The position numbers and the translations under genes were made by a program. From Nocardia concava NBRC 100430 (GTDB taxonomy: Bacteria > Actinomycetota > Actinomycetes > Mycobacteriales > Mycobacteriaceae), in contig NZ_BAFX01000074.1 in the NCBI RefSeq assembly GCF_000308815.1, forward strand, positions 124,001 through 188,000: DNA of 64,000 nucleotides, read 5' to 3'. The notes beneath the pieces were generated by a model, which made no database searches, was not told where the DNA came from, and saw nothing but the letters and a program-made list of their open reading frames with translations. How positions within the stretch are numbered: position 1 is the first letter of the stretch; each line of letters starts with the position of its first letter. Shown here piece after piece: positions 50,234 to 62,281 of this stretch.

Positions 50234-51294
50234 TCGGCGAGGCGGTGGGTGGCGTCGCGGACGGTGCCCACGAACTCCTCCACCAGATCTTCCAGGGCCA
50301 CGATGCCCACCGTATTGCCGCGGCTGTCGACCACACGGCCCAGGTGAGAGTTGGTGCGGCGCAGGCGAGCCAGCGCCTCGTACAACGTGGTGCCCATGGA
50401 CAGAGTGGGCAGCGGGCGGATATCGGTGCGAGGGATCGGCGTACCGGGCCCCGCGTCATCGTCCGCGGTCAGGTCGAGGACATCCTTGACGTGCAGGTAG
50501 CCGACCAGCGAGCCGTCGGCCGCACGCACCGGATAACGCGAGAATCCCGTTTCGGCGACCGCGGATTCGATATCGCCGAGCGTGGTCCCGTCCCCGCGCA
50601 GCGGGACCGAGCGGAGCTCGGCCAGCGGCACCATCACATCGGCGACGATGCGATCGCTGGTGCCCAGCGCCTGGGTGAGGCGGCGATGCTCCTCCTCGTC
50701 CAGCAGTCCCTCCGACCGCGATTCACCGAACATCTCCGCCAGCTCCACCGACGACACCGTGGAATCCAGCTCGTCCTTCGGCTCGATCCGCAAGGCGCGC
50801 AAGGTCATATTGGCCGCGAAGTTGTAGACCGCGATCAACGGCTTGGCCAGCCGCAGCCACATCAGATGCAGCGGAACCAGCAGCAGCGCAGAACGTTCCG
50901 GCCCGGCCAGCGCGATGTTCTTCGGGATCATCTCGCCGAGCAGGATGTGCAGGATCACCACGATGGCCAGCGCCAGCGCGAACGAGATCGGATGCAGCAG
51001 CGAATCGGGCATGCCGAGCAGCTCGAACGGCTTCTCCAGCAGATGCGCCACCGCGGGCTCACCCACCCGGCCCAGCAAGATCGAGCAGATGGTGATGCCC
51101 AGCTGCGCGGCCGCCAGCATCATCGACAGATTCTGGCCCGCCTCGATCACCGTGTTGGCGCTGCGCTTGCCTTGTGCCGCAAGCGCTTCCAGCCGGTCGC
51201 GGCGCGCCGAGATGAGCGCGAACTCCGCGCCCACGAAGAACGCGTTGCCCAGCAACAGCAGGAAGGTCAGCAGGACGGCGTACAGGTCACCCAT
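50230..51294 (-). CDS. DUF21/CBS-domain membrane protein (CNNM/CorC-like), shorter copy
   Basis: A 354-aa membrane protein. An N-terminal DUF21 transmembrane domain with about four helices ([60 protein letters not shown]) is followed by a CBS pair ([56 protein letters not shown]). It lacks the C-terminal CorC_HlyC domain of its neighbour. The family transports magnesium or other divalent cations. It overlaps the longer paralogue by 8 bp, and together they correspond to M. tuberculosis Rv1841c/Rv1842c beside guaB1. They are probably a heteromeric exporter. Confidence 0.9.
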   Translation of the reverse strand: MGDLYAVLLTFLLLLGNAFFVGAEFALISARRDRLEALAAQGKRSANTVIEAGQNLSMMLAAAQLGITICSILLGRVGEPAVAHLLEKPFELLGMPDSLLHPISFALALAIVVILHILLGEMIPKNIALAGPERSALLLVPLHLMWLRLAKPLIAVYNFAANMTLRALRIEPKDELDSTVSSVELAEMFGESRSEGLLDEEEHRRLTQALGTSDRIVADVMVPLAELRSVPLRGDGTTLGDIESAVAETGFSRYPVRAADGSLVGYLHVKDVLDLTADDDAGPGTPIPRTDIRPLPTLSMGTTLYEALARLRRTNSHLGRVVDSRGNTVGIVALEDLVEEFVGTVRDATHRLAE

Positions 51295-52669
51295 GGCTGT
51301 GCTCCCAGCTCGCGAGGGCCTCGGCGTCGACCGGGCGGATCAGGACGCGGTCGATGCGACGGCCGTCCATGCGCTCCACGGTGGCGATCCAGCCGCCGGT
51401 GGTCTCCGGATCGAGCAGATTGGCCGGCTGCGGCAGCAGGACCTCATCGCCCGCCACCGGGATCCGGCCCAGCCGGGTCAGCACCAGACCGCCGAGGGTT
51501 TCGTATTCGCCTTCGGGCGCGTCGTATCCGGTGGCGCGGGAGACCTCGTCGATGCGCAGCAGCCCCGAGCAATTCCAGCCGGTCGGGGTGCGGCGCACGT
51601 CGAGTTCCTCCTCGTCGTGCTCGTCGCGCACATCGCCGAGGATCTCCTCGATCAGATCCTCCATGGTGACGATGCCCGCGGTGCCGCCGTATTCGTCGAC
51701 CACCAGCGCCACCTGCATGCCGTCGCGGCGCACCCGATCGAGCACCTCGTCACCGTCGAGGCTGGCGGGCACCACCGGCACCGGCTTGGCGATGGTCTTC
51801 AGCTTGATATTGCGGCGATCCTTCGCCGGATACACGAACACCTGCTTGACGTGCACGAACCCGAGCGTGTTGTCCAGATCGCCCTCGATGACGGGGAACC
51901 GGGAGTAGCCGGTCTCGCGCGCGGCATCGATCAGATCGGCGAGAGTGCAGTCCTGATCCAGGGATTCGATGGTCATGCGCGGGGTCATGAGCTCCTCCGC
52001 GGTGCGCTCACCGAACTGCAGCGAGCGATCCACCACCTGCGCGGTGCGCTGGTCCAGCACCCCGTGCAGCGCGGAAGTCCGCACCAGCGAACCCAATTCC
52101 TGCGGCGAGCGCGCCGAGCGCAGCTCCTCCGCCGGTTCGATGCCGACCTGGCGCACCGCCCAGTTGGCGGCGCCGTTCAGGAAGTTGATCATCCACTTGA
52201 ACACCGTCGAGAACGCGATCATCGGCCCGGCGGTGAAGCGCGCCACCTCCAGCGGCGCGGCGATGGCGATGTTCTTGGGCACCAGCTCGCCGTAGATCAT
52301 CGACAGCGAGGTCGCGATGATCAGCGCCAGCGCCAGCGAAATGCCATGGGAGGTACCGGCACTCACGCCGAACGCGTTGAACATCGGCTCCAGCAGGCGA
52401 GCCAGCACGGGCTCGGCGATATAACCGGTGATCAGCGTGGTGATGGTGATGCCCAGCTGCGCGCCCGAGAGCTGGAACGAGAGCGTGCGATGCGCACGGC
52501 GCACCTGGCGGGCCCGGCGGTCGCCCTCGCGGGCGTGGGCCTCCACGGTGGAGCGTTCCAGGGCGGTGAGCGAGAATTCGGCGGCGACGAAGAGCGCGGT
52601 GCCGGCGGTCAGGGCGATGAATCCGAGCAGACTGAGAACGGTGAGCAGAACCGACACGGTCAGCACCAC
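51287..52669 (-). CDS. DUF21/CBS/CorC_HlyC membrane protein (CNNM/CorC-like), longer copy
   Basis: A 460-aa member of the 'hemolysin family', better viewed as CNNM/CorC cation transporters. DUF21 membrane domain ([60 protein letters not shown]), CBS pair ([40 protein letters not shown]) and a C-terminal CorC_HlyC domain ([34 protein letters not shown]). First gene of the pair. Its likely partner is the shorter copy, with which it overlaps by 8 bp. Orthologous context: Rv1842c next to guaB1. Confidence 0.92.
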   Translation of the reverse strand: MVLTVSVLLTVLSLLGFIALTAGTALFVAAEFSLTALERSTVEAHAREGDRRARQVRRAHRTLSFQLSGAQLGITITTLITGYIAEPVLARLLEPMFNAFGVSAGTSHGISLALALIIATSLSMIYGELVPKNIAIAAPLEVARFTAGPMIAFSTVFKWMINFLNGAANWAVRQVGIEPAEELRSARSPQELGSLVRTSALHGVLDQRTAQVVDRSLQFGERTAEELMTPRMTIESLDQDCTLADLIDAARETGYSRFPVIEGDLDNTLGFVHVKQVFVYPAKDRRNIKLKTIAKPVPVVPASLDGDEVLDRVRRDGMQVALVVDEYGGTAGIVTMEDLIEEILGDVRDEHDEEELDVRRTPTGWNCSGLLRIDEVSRATGYDAPEGEYETLGGLVLTRLGRIPVAGDEVLLPQPANLLDPETTGGWIATVERMDGRRIDRVLIRPVDAEALASWEHSHG

Positions 52670-52918
52670 CTGGCCGTTCGCACTACCGATAGAGCGGGGA
52701 CGCCGGGTTTGTCACCCGGCTCGGTAGAGGAGCCCTCCTGTGAAGCGCCCTTGGACGCGGGTGACAACTGGTTCCTTTCGCAGGGGTTCGCTTGGCGGAA
52801 TGTACGCCACGGGTACCCATTTTTGGGCCCGGTCAGGCCATGGTACCGGGAGGCTTTCACGGTTTCCGCACAGCGGGGCCGTATCACATGCCATGCCGCG
52901 CTGAATCACACGGCATCT

Positions 52919-52993
52919 CGTCATCCCGGCGTGCTTTTGGCCGGGATCCATATCGGTGCGGTGGATTCCGGCCAGGAACATGCCGGAATGACG
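52919..52993. repeat. Imperfect 75-bp inverted repeat (REP/MITE-like)
   Basis: Arms of about 31 bp, beginning CGTCATCCCGGCGTGCTTTT and ending GCCGGAATGACG, pair at roughly 25 positions around a short centre. Palindromes with a CGTCAT...ATGACG ends and GGCCGGAATCC cores look like dispersed extragenic repeats of nocardiae/rhodococci. No second copy is seen in this window. Confidence 0.5.
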
Positions 52994-53015
52994 GGGTAGT
53001 TGTGGCCCGCACACG

Positions 53016-53052
53016 CGAAACCCGGCGGATCCTCGCGACCCGCCGGGTTTCG
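53016..53052 (-). terminator. Hairpin terminator of guaB1
   Basis: A perfect 13-bp stem (CGAAACCCGGCGG and its complement) with an 11-nt loop, located 22 bp after the guaB1 stop. Confidence 0.8.
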
Positions 53053-53074
53053 GCTGTGCAGTACTAGCGGGTGA

Positions 53075-55949
<2,875 letters not shown>

Positions 55950-56162
55950 CACCGCAACACATCTGCACCCACCGACAACTTCACCAGACCCGCGCGGTCC
56001 AGGGCAGGCTCGAGCGGCGACCCTCCCCTTGGGGCCTTCATCACCGCTCTGAAGGGCAGCGCACTGGCCCGCGCCCTGGTAGCTGAATGCTGAGAGTTCG
56101 CGGTGCGTTGGGTGCAGAAATATGGGGAGCGGGCGTTGACGGTGTGCTCTACCTTCGCCACA

Positions 56163-56603
56163 GTGACTGATCTTGCGGCGCTCGCCGATCGACTGGACAT
56201 CGGCGACACCATCACCAAACTCTTCGTCTACTGCGACCAGGCGCGCTGGTCGGACCTGCGCGAGTCGGTACTCGCCACCGAGGTGTACTTCGACAGCGGT
56301 TTCGGCGGACCGGTCGGGCCGCGGCCCGGCGGCGACATCGTCGACGACTGGGCCGCCGGGCTGGGCGCCCTCGACGCCGTGCATCACCAGTCGGGCAATC
56401 AGCTCATCGAGATCACCGGCGACACCGCGCTGGCGCATGCGGACGCCATCGCCGTGCACGTGAAGAACGATGCGCAGAACGGCACCACCCGGTGGTTCGT
56501 CGGCAGCTATGTGATCGGGCTGGAGCGCGGTGAGAAGGGCTGGCGCATCAACCGTTTCGAGTACACGTTGAAGGTCATCGACGGTAACGCCGACCTGACC
56601 TGA
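56163..56603 (+). CDS. SnoaL-like (NTF2-fold) protein
   Basis: A 146-aa protein with the SnoaL-4/NTF2-like pattern: LADRLDIGDTITKLFVYCDQ, ARWSDLRESVLATEVYFDSG, HHQSGNQLIEITGDTALAHA, GTTRWFVGSYVIGLERGEKG then WRINRFEYTLKVIDGN. Members include cyclases, isomerases and dehydratases with a hydrophobic pocket. GTG 56163 is taken as the start; the frame extends to 56103 into the mobile-element flank. It stands next to the tnpB element and converges on a cupin gene 7 bp away. Confidence 0.82.
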   Translation: MTDLAALADRLDIGDTITKLFVYCDQARWSDLRESVLATEVYFDSGFGGPVGPRPGGDIVDDWAAGLGALDAVHHQSGNQLIEITGDTALAHADAIAVHVKNDAQNGTTRWFVGSYVIGLERGEKGWRINRFEYTLKVIDGNADLT

Positions 56604-56610
56604 GCGGCGC

Positions 56611-56991
56611 TCACGCGGTGGGGATGAACAGCGCCTCGAAGGGCGGCTCACCCACCGCGACGGTCGTGTGACCGCGTCCTGCGGTGTCGGCGGCCAGCAC
56701 CAGATCGCCGGGTGCGAAGCGTCGCCGCGCACCGTCGGAGGTGGTCACCTCGATCGCGCCGCGCAGCATGACCACCCACTGCCGGGCCGGGGCCGGATGC
56801 GGCTCGCTGTCGAAGCCGACGCTGCGCAGGTAGGAGACGCCGGTGGCCGAGGGCATGCCGCCGACCGCCATCGCGGGCACGCCGGGCGCGAGAGTTCGGT
56901 CCGTCAAAGGGATTTCGGCATCGGTGAATACGGACCCACCGTCGGTGGTGGAGTCGATCACGGTGTAGCTCAGGCTCTTTCGCTCGATCAT
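56611..56991 (-). CDS. Cupin-domain protein
   Basis: A 126-aa single-domain cupin. The second motif region is visible as ARQWVVMLRGAIEVTTSDGA, RRRFAPGDLVLAADTAGRGH, and PFEALFIPTA closes the barrel. The metal-binding histidines are only partly conserved. ATG 56991 (MIERKSLSYTV) is the likely start, although the frame extends further upstream. Function unknown. It shares no operon with its neighbours. Confidence 0.75.
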   Translation of the reverse strand: MIERKSLSYTVIDSTTDGGSVFTDAEIPLTDRTLAPGVPAMAVGGMPSATGVSYLRSVGFDSEPHPAPARQWVVMLRGAIEVTTSDGARRRFAPGDLVLAADTAGRGHTTVAVGEPPFEALFIPTA

Positions 56992-57230
56992 GGTGCCGAT
57001 GCTCGCCGGTTCGCGGACTGTCCGCGATTCCCCGGAGGGAATAGCGCGGACGCGAGTCCCGGTCGTCGTGCCGGACGGTTCAGCCGGTGGTTCGACAGTC
57101 CTGGCGTGTGGTTGCCGGAAAATTGCTATAGCCTCGCGAGGGCTCCGAGTTATCTCAATCTCGTCCGATTTGCCGGGAAAACTCGCCGGATTTCGCGGGC
57201 GTGTCGTAGGGACATCCAAACGTGTTGGCG

Positions 57231-58835
57231 TCAACGGGAAGTACGGCGCGCACCCGGCTTCCGCTTCTTGTTGTGCGGACGGCTCTCACCCTTGGGTCGC
57301 GTCCACACCCGAGGCTGCTCGCGCGCATCCCGTTGGGCCTTCACCGGCGTCGACGGATCGGACACCGGACGACCCGAAGGGCGGCGGGCACCGGTGATCT
57401 CCGCGAGCCGCCGATCACCCGGCCGCACCTCCACCTCGGTGAGCGTGAGACCGGCGAGCCGGGCCAACTGCGCGGCCTCGTCGGCGTTGTCAGGGGTCAC
57501 GATGGTGACCACCGTGCCGGAGGCGCCGGCGCGGGCGGTCCGACCGGTCCGGTGCAGGTAGTCCTTCGGATCGGCGGGCAGGTCGACGTGCACGACCAGC
57601 GAGACATCGTCGATGTGCAGCCCGCGTGCGGCCACATCGGTGGCGACCAGCACGGGGGCGGTCCCGTCCGCGAACGCGGCGAGGGTTCGGGTGCGCTGGT
57701 TCTGCACCTTGCCGCCATGCAGCGCGACCGCACCGATGCCCTCCTCCCGCAGCTTTCGCGCCAGCTTGTCCGCCCCGTACTGGGTCTTCACGAACAGCAG
57801 CGTGCGCCCGGCCCGCGCCGCGATCTCGGTGACGACCAGACGCTTGTCGGTCCGCCGCACCCGCAGCGCGTAGTGGGCGATATCGGGGACCGCGCGCCCG
57901 GCACCGGCGTTGTCGGCCGGTGAACCCGAATCCGTCACTGCGAGAGCTGGATCCGTGTCCAGCACAGTCGCGGCGACGGGGCGAGCATCGGACTCGTCGC
58001 CGGCAGGCCCCGTGCCGACCGAATGCCAGGCCGGATCGCGCAGGTAACGTTGCGCCAGTTCGTCGATCGCGCCGTCGAGGGTCGCCGAGAACAGCAATTG
58101 CTGAGCGTCGGCGGGCACCTTGTTGAGCAAAGCCGTGAGCTGGGGTAGGAAGCCGAGTTCGGCCATGTGGTCGGCCTCGTCCACGGTGACCACTCGAATG
58201 TCGGTCAGCGCCACGGCCTTCCGCCCGAGCAGGTCGGTCAATCGGCCGGGCGTCGCGATGACCACGTCCACGCCGCGTGCCAGCCGCTCCTCCTGCTTCT
58301 TGATCGGCAGCCCGCCGACCGCGGTGGCCAAGCGCAGGCCGAGTGCGAGCGCGGGCTCGTCCAGGGCCGATTCGATCTGCATGGCCAGTTCCCGGGTCGG
58401 CGCCAGGATCAGGCCGCGCGGTCGCTTCGGCTGGCTCGGCGCGCCGAACAGCCGGGCCAGCAGCGGCAGACCGAACGCGAGGGTCTTGCCGGAACCCGTG
58501 GCGGCCTGCCCCAGCACATCGCACCCGGCCAGGATGTCCGGAATCACCGCGCGCTGAACCGGGAACGGTTTGTCTATCCCGTTGCGCCGCAGTGCCTGCA
58601 CCAAGACCACGGGCAGCCCGAGATCGGCGAAATTCGCCGCGGTGAGCCTCGCGAGGTCCGGCGTGCGGACCCCGGTGTCGCTCACGGGTTCGGGGGACGA
58701 GGGCTCGGCGGTGGGCGACGCGTCGGTGTGGATTTCGGCCTCCTGGGCTGGATTCGGGTGCGTTCGGGATGCGGGCAGGGCGGAACCCGCCGCGCCCGAG
58801 TCGGATTCGGGGACGTGCGGGTGGGGATCAGGCAC
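57231..58835 (-). CDS. DEAD-box ATP-dependent RNA helicase (RhlE-like)
   Basis: A 534-aa helicase. Q motif (FADLGLPVVLVQALRRNGID, PFPVQ), Walker A AATGSGKT, PTRELA, motif II DEAD in VVTVDEADHMAELGF, SAT in LLFSATL, and the C-terminal ATDVAARGLHIDD and HRTGRTARAG. A Ser/Pro-rich 55-residue N-terminal extension and a basic C-terminal tail (RVWTRPKGESRPHNKKRKPG) flank the core. It would remodel RNA in ribosome assembly or cold adaptation. It overlaps the M56 peptidase gene by 8 bp, so it belongs to the blaI operon. A start at an internal GTG is possible. Confidence 0.93.
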   Translation of the reverse strand: MPDPHPHVPESDSGAAGSALPASRTHPNPAQEAEIHTDASPTAEPSSPEPVSDTGVRTPDLARLTAANFADLGLPVVLVQALRRNGIDKPFPVQRAVIPDILAGCDVLGQAATGSGKTLAFGLPLLARLFGAPSQPKRPRGLILAPTRELAMQIESALDEPALALGLRLATAVGGLPIKKQEERLARGVDVVIATPGRLTDLLGRKAVALTDIRVVTVDEADHMAELGFLPQLTALLNKVPADAQQLLFSATLDGAIDELAQRYLRDPAWHSVGTGPAGDESDARPVAATVLDTDPALAVTDSGSPADNAGAGRAVPDIAHYALRVRRTDKRLVVTEIAARAGRTLLFVKTQYGADKLARKLREEGIGAVALHGGKVQNQRTRTLAAFADGTAPVLVATDVAARGLHIDDVSLVVHVDLPADPKDYLHRTGRTARAGASGTVVTIVTPDNADEAAQLARLAGLTLTEVEVRPGDRRLAEITGARRPSGRPVSDPSTPVKAQRDAREQPRVWTRPKGESRPHNKKRKPGARRTSR

Positions 58836-59769
58836 GGCTGACCAGTCGGCTGAGTTCGACCAGCCAGGGGATGGCCACCGCGAGGGTGGGGACCACGAGG
58901 ATGGCCATCGCCGCCAGATACGCGGCGACGGCGATGCGCAGGTCGCCGATGGGACCGGCGAGCCGCTGGATGCGGATCAGGGTGGTGGGGCCGCCGACGG
59001 CCATCGCACCCTGCGGGGCAGGCGAATTCGAACAGGCCACCAGGGCGCGGGCCAGGGGAGTGGGCCCGGTGACCTTCACCGCGGAATCGTCGGCGAGCAG
59101 TTCGATGAGCAGCTTCACCGAGTCCAGCGCGGATTTCGAGCGCACCACCCGCGGGAACGCCTCGTGCGCGGCGGTGAACGCCTCGAGCACCAGGTCGTGG
59201 CGGGCGCGCAGGTGGGAGCGCTCGTGGCTGACGATGGCGGTCAGTTCTTTTTCGGACAGGTTCGTGACGGTGCCTTGGCTGAGCACCACGCGCTGGCGAA
59301 TGCCGGGCAGGCAGTAGGCGATCGGCTCGGTGGCCGCCAGCACCCGGATATCGGCCGCCTTGCGTTGCACGCTGGACTGATCGAGCAGGTCGACCAGCAT
59401 GCGATGGCGGGCGCGACGACGCCGGGTGTGGATGCCGACCCGGATCACCGACCAGATGAGCCGGGCACCGACCAGCAGGGTGAGCGCGAAGACGAACACC
59501 AGCGCCAGCCACAGCGGCAGACCGAGCGCGTCGATCTCCTTGCTGGGCGTGGTGGTGGGGCGGCCGTCCGCGCCGGGCACCAGCAGCCGCGAGGCGATGG
59601 CGAGTCCGGAACCGAAGGCGGACAGCACCGCCGCCAGCGCGATCGCCTGCCAAAGCACCAGCGCCGCACGGGGACTGCGATAGGGCCAGGTCGCCCGGCT
59701 GAGCAGCGCTGGCACCGGTCCCGCCAACAACAGGGCGAGACCGGCGAATACCGGCGCTGTCCAGTCCAA
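58828..59769 (-). CDS. M56-family membrane metallopeptidase (Rv1845c/BlaR1-like)
   Basis: A 313-aa integral membrane protease. Transmembrane helices lie near residues 5-25, 40-60, 85-105 and 285-305 (ALVLWQAIALAAVLSAFGSG; LWLALVFVFALTLLVGARLI; LAAMAILVVPTLAVAIPWLV). The zinc motif is SHERSH (HExxH-like). It lacks the extracellular penicillin-binding sensor domain of BlaR1. It corresponds to M. tuberculosis Rv1845c, which lies beside blaI and is under BlaI control. Located 44 bp downstream of blaI and overlapping the helicase gene. Confidence 0.88.
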   Translation of the reverse strand: MDWTAPVFAGLALLLAGPVPALLSRATWPYRSPRAALVLWQAIALAAVLSAFGSGLAIASRLLVPGADGRPTTTPSKEIDALGLPLWLALVFVFALTLLVGARLIWSVIRVGIHTRRRRARHRMLVDLLDQSSVQRKAADIRVLAATEPIAYCLPGIRQRVVLSQGTVTNLSEKELTAIVSHERSHLRARHDLVLEAFTAAHEAFPRVVRSKSALDSVKLLIELLADDSAVKVTGPTPLARALVACSNSPAPQGAMAVGGPTTLIRIQRLAGPIGDLRIAVAAYLAAMAILVVPTLAVAIPWLVELSRLVSRA

Positions 59770-59813
59770 TGTCCTCAGCTCACTGCGTTGTGGGGCTCGG
59801 GCCGAGGATACGG

Positions 59814-60215
59814 CTATTTGGACTCGGGTTTGTCCTTGCGCGCGACCTCGGTGGCTTCGAGCTTAGCGAGTGCATCGCGCAATGCGGCAGCCTCATCCGC
59901 ACCCACCTGTTCGACGAAGTGCACCAGGGCGGCCCGGCGGCTGCCCACCTCATCGGCTTGCTGCAGCGCGTCGAACATCAGACTGGCGACGAGCTCGTCG
60001 CGAGTGTGCACCGGGGCGTAGCGATGCGCGCGGTCATCACGCTGCTGGACCACCAGATTCTTCTTCGCCAAGCGCTGCAGAACGGTCATCACCGTGGTGT
60101 ACGCGAGTTCACGACGTGCAGCGAGTGCTTCATGGACCTGCCGGACCGTTTGCGGTTCGTCGGCCGACCACAACTGGTCCATGACCGCTTTCTCGAGTTC
60201 ACCAAGACCTGCCAT
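59814..60215 (-). CDS. blaI: BlaI/MecI/CopY-family repressor
   Basis: A 133-aa winged-helix repressor: LGELEKAVMDQLWSADEPQT, VRQVHEALAARRELAYTTVM, TVLQRLAKKNLVVQQRDDRA are classical BlaI DNA-binding elements, followed by a C-terminal dimer domain. Orthologous to M. tuberculosis Rv1846c, which represses the beta-lactamase gene, the Rv1845c homologue and itself. A matching dyad lies 35 bp upstream (60250). First gene of blaI-M56-helicase. Confidence 0.93.
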   Translation of the reverse strand: MAGLGELEKAVMDQLWSADEPQTVRQVHEALAARRELAYTTVMTVLQRLAKKNLVVQQRDDRAHRYAPVHTRDELVASLMFDALQQADEVGSRRAALVHFVEQVGADEAAALRDALAKLEATEVARKDKPESK

Positions 60216-60249
60216 TCCACAAGTTTACGGAGACAACGACAGGAATGCG

Positions 60250-60266
60250 TACTACAGGTCGTCGTA
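60250..60266. promoter_or_regulatory. Candidate BlaI operator
   Basis: TACTACA-GGT-CGTCGTA is an inverted repeat (TACTAC against TACGAC on the other strand), resembling the TACTACA...TGTAGTA dyads bound by mycobacterial BlaI. It lies 35 bp before blaI and is consistent with autoregulation. Confidence 0.6.
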
Positions 60267-60293
60267 ACCGGGTGGTAGCTGGTGTGGGATTCC

Positions 60294-61121
60294 TCATACC
60301 CCGGCGTCGACCGGCATATCTGCGAGCGCGGACGCGTGCACGTGGCGGGCGCCGATCGGGACGATCATCGGTCGACCCGACACCGGATCCTCGAGCACCT
60401 CGGCACGCAGGCCGAAAACCTCGCGCAGAAGATCGGCGGTAATGATGTCGGCGGGCAGGCCCTGGGCGACGATGCGACCGGCGTGCATGACGATCAGTCG
60501 GTCGCTGTAGCGAATCGCGAGATTCAGATCGTGCAACACCATGACCACCGTGCGGCCGAAGTCGTCGTGCAGGCGATCCACCAGATCGAGAACCTCGAGC
60601 GAATGCGCGAGATCCAGATATGTGGTCGGCTCGTCGAGCAGCAGGATGTCGGTGCCCTGCGCCAGCGCCATGGAGATCCAGGCCCGCTGCCGCTGGCCGC
60701 CGGAGAGTTCGTCGAGGGTGCGCCCCGCCAGATCCGCGATGCCGGTCTGTTCCAGCGCGGTCGCCACTTCGGCCTCGTCGTCAGCCGACCACTGCCGCAG
60801 CCACGACTGATGCGGATGCCGTCCCCGCGCCACCAGATCCGCCACGGTCAACCCTTCCGGCGCGACCGGCGTCTGGGGCAGCATGCCGACGATCCGGGCG
60901 ACGTCCTTGGTCTTCATGGTGGAGATGGCCTTGCCGTCCAACAGGACCCGGCCGGACTTGGGACGGAGGAGTCGACCCAGCGAGCGCAGCAGCGTCGACT
61001 TGCCGCAGCCGTTGGGACCGATGACGGTGGTGATGAGCCCGGGCTCGATATCGACCGACAGCCCGTCCACGATGACCCGCTCGCCGTAGCCGAGGGTGAT
61101 GTTTTCCGCAGCGAGAGTCAC
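60294..61121 (-). CDS. Iron-siderophore ABC transporter ATPase (FecE/FepC type)
   Basis: A 275-aa ATPase. Walker A GPNGCGKST, signature LSGGQRQRAWISMALAQGTD, Walker B LLLDEPTTYLD and switch His in VMVLHDLNLA. It drives import of ferric siderophores (or cobalamin/haem). It overlaps the permease gene by 4 bp and is the last gene of a three-gene operon with an iron-box promoter at 63355. Confidence 0.94.
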   Translation of the reverse strand: MTLAAENITLGYGERVIVDGLSVDIEPGLITTVIGPNGCGKSTLLRSLGRLLRPKSGRVLLDGKAISTMKTKDVARIVGMLPQTPVAPEGLTVADLVARGRHPHQSWLRQWSADDEAEVATALEQTGIADLAGRTLDELSGGQRQRAWISMALAQGTDILLLDEPTTYLDLAHSLEVLDLVDRLHDDFGRTVVMVLHDLNLAIRYSDRLIVMHAGRIVAQGLPADIITADLLREVFGLRAEVLEDPVSGRPMIVPIGARHVHASALADMPVDAGV

Positions 61122-62281
61122 AGGGTGGCCTTCCGATTGGCGCGAACGAGCAGGTAGAGCAGGAACGGTCCGCCGACCGCCGCGGTGACCACACCGACCG
61201 GCAGAGAGACGGGAAAGGCGGTGCGCGCGAGCAGGTCCGCGCCGACCACAGCGATGGCTCCGACCAAGGCGGAGGCGATGATCGGCTCACCGGGGGTGCG
61301 CAGGAGCCGCCGTGCGATCTGCGGCGCGGCCAGGCCGACGAAGCCGAGCGGGCCGACCGCCGCGGTCGCCAGCGCCGCGCAGACGACCGCGGCCGCAATG
61401 AGAATCGCCTGCTGGGTCTGAATTCGGACGCCGAGGACCCGGGTGGTGTCGGTGCCGAATCGCAAGGTCGCCAGTGTCCGGGCGGATCCGGCCGTCACGA
61501 GTAGCGCCAGTCCGAGCCCGATCGAAGCGGGGATCAGGGTCGACCAGTCCGCGGCATTGAGCGAGCCCGTCAACCACTGTTGCGCGTGCGCGGCATCGGT
61601 CAGCGTCGCCCGCGTCAGCAGCCAGCTCACCACCGACAGCAGGGCCGCGTTCACGCCGATTCCGATGAGTACCAACCGGAATCCCATGACCCCGCTGTCC
61701 CCGGTCGTGGTCCGGCCCCAGGCCAGCAGGTAGATGACCACGGCCGTGAGGAGCCCGCCGATCAGCGCGGCCGCCGAAACACCCAGCGCCGCCGTGGTAC
61801 CGGTGGCGACGCCGCCCATGCCGACGAGCACCGCGACCGCCCCGCAACTGGCACCCGAGGTGATGCCCAGCAGATCCGGGCTGGCCAGCGGATTGTGCAG
61901 AATCGACTGCGTCACCGCCCCGGCCAACCCGAGCGCGGCACCGACCACCACCGCGGTCAATGCCCGCGGCAGCCGCGAATCCATGATGACGAACCGCTGC
62001 GCCCGCGTTCCCCCGCCGCCCAGCACATCCAGCACCCTGCCGATCGGAATCCTGAACTCGCCCAGCGCGATATCCAGCGCGAACAGCCCGAAGAGCAAGG
62101 CCACGAGCCCGATCACCGTCAGCAGCGCACCGACACGCAGCACAGTCGAGAGTTTCCCGACCCGTAGCGCGGGCCGAACAGCGTGCAATGTCGCCGATTT
62201 CGTGCCGGAGGCAGCGTTTGCCGACGGGTCGCCAGGGCTCACAGCGCCTGCTTCGCTGGTGAGAGGTGTTGGAAGACTCAC
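61118..62281 (-). CDS. FecCD-family siderophore permease, second subunit
   Basis: A 387-aa permease with about nine to ten transmembrane helices. Landmarks: RLPRALTAVVVGAALGLAGA, LASPDLLGITSGASCGAVAV, WLTGSLNAADWSTL and PLGFVGLAAPQIARRLL (EAA-like loop). GTG 62281 overlaps the preceding stop (GTGA) and fits the 30-45-residue N-terminal tail. The frame is open further upstream only because it is a shadow of the first permease. It forms a heterodimer with the other subunit. Confidence 0.92.
   Translation of the reverse strand: MSLPTPLTSEAGAVSPGDPSANAASGTKSATLHAVRPALRVGKLSTVLRVGALLTVIGLVALLFGLFALDIALGEFRIPIGRVLDVLGGGGTRAQRFVIMDSRLPRALTAVVVGAALGLAGAVTQSILHNPLASPDLLGITSGASCGAVAVLVGMGGVATGTTAALGVSAAALIGGLLTAVVIYLLAWGRTTTGDSGVMGFRLVLIGIGVNAALLSVVSWLLTRATLTDAAHAQQWLTGSLNAADWSTLIPASIGLGLALLVTAGSARTLATLRFGTDTTRVLGVRIQTQQAILIAAAVVCAALATAAVGPLGFVGLAAPQIARRLLRTPGEPIIASALVGAIAVVGADLLARTAFPVSLPVGVVTAAVGGPFLLYLLVRANRKATL

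Larger units (their letters stand above)
52670..53074. other. Intergenic region between the CBS pair and guaB1
   Basis: Holds the promoter of the CBS operon (right of 52669), a 75-bp imperfect inverted repeat at 52919-52993 and the guaB1 terminator at 53016. No gene is supported. Confidence 0.5.
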
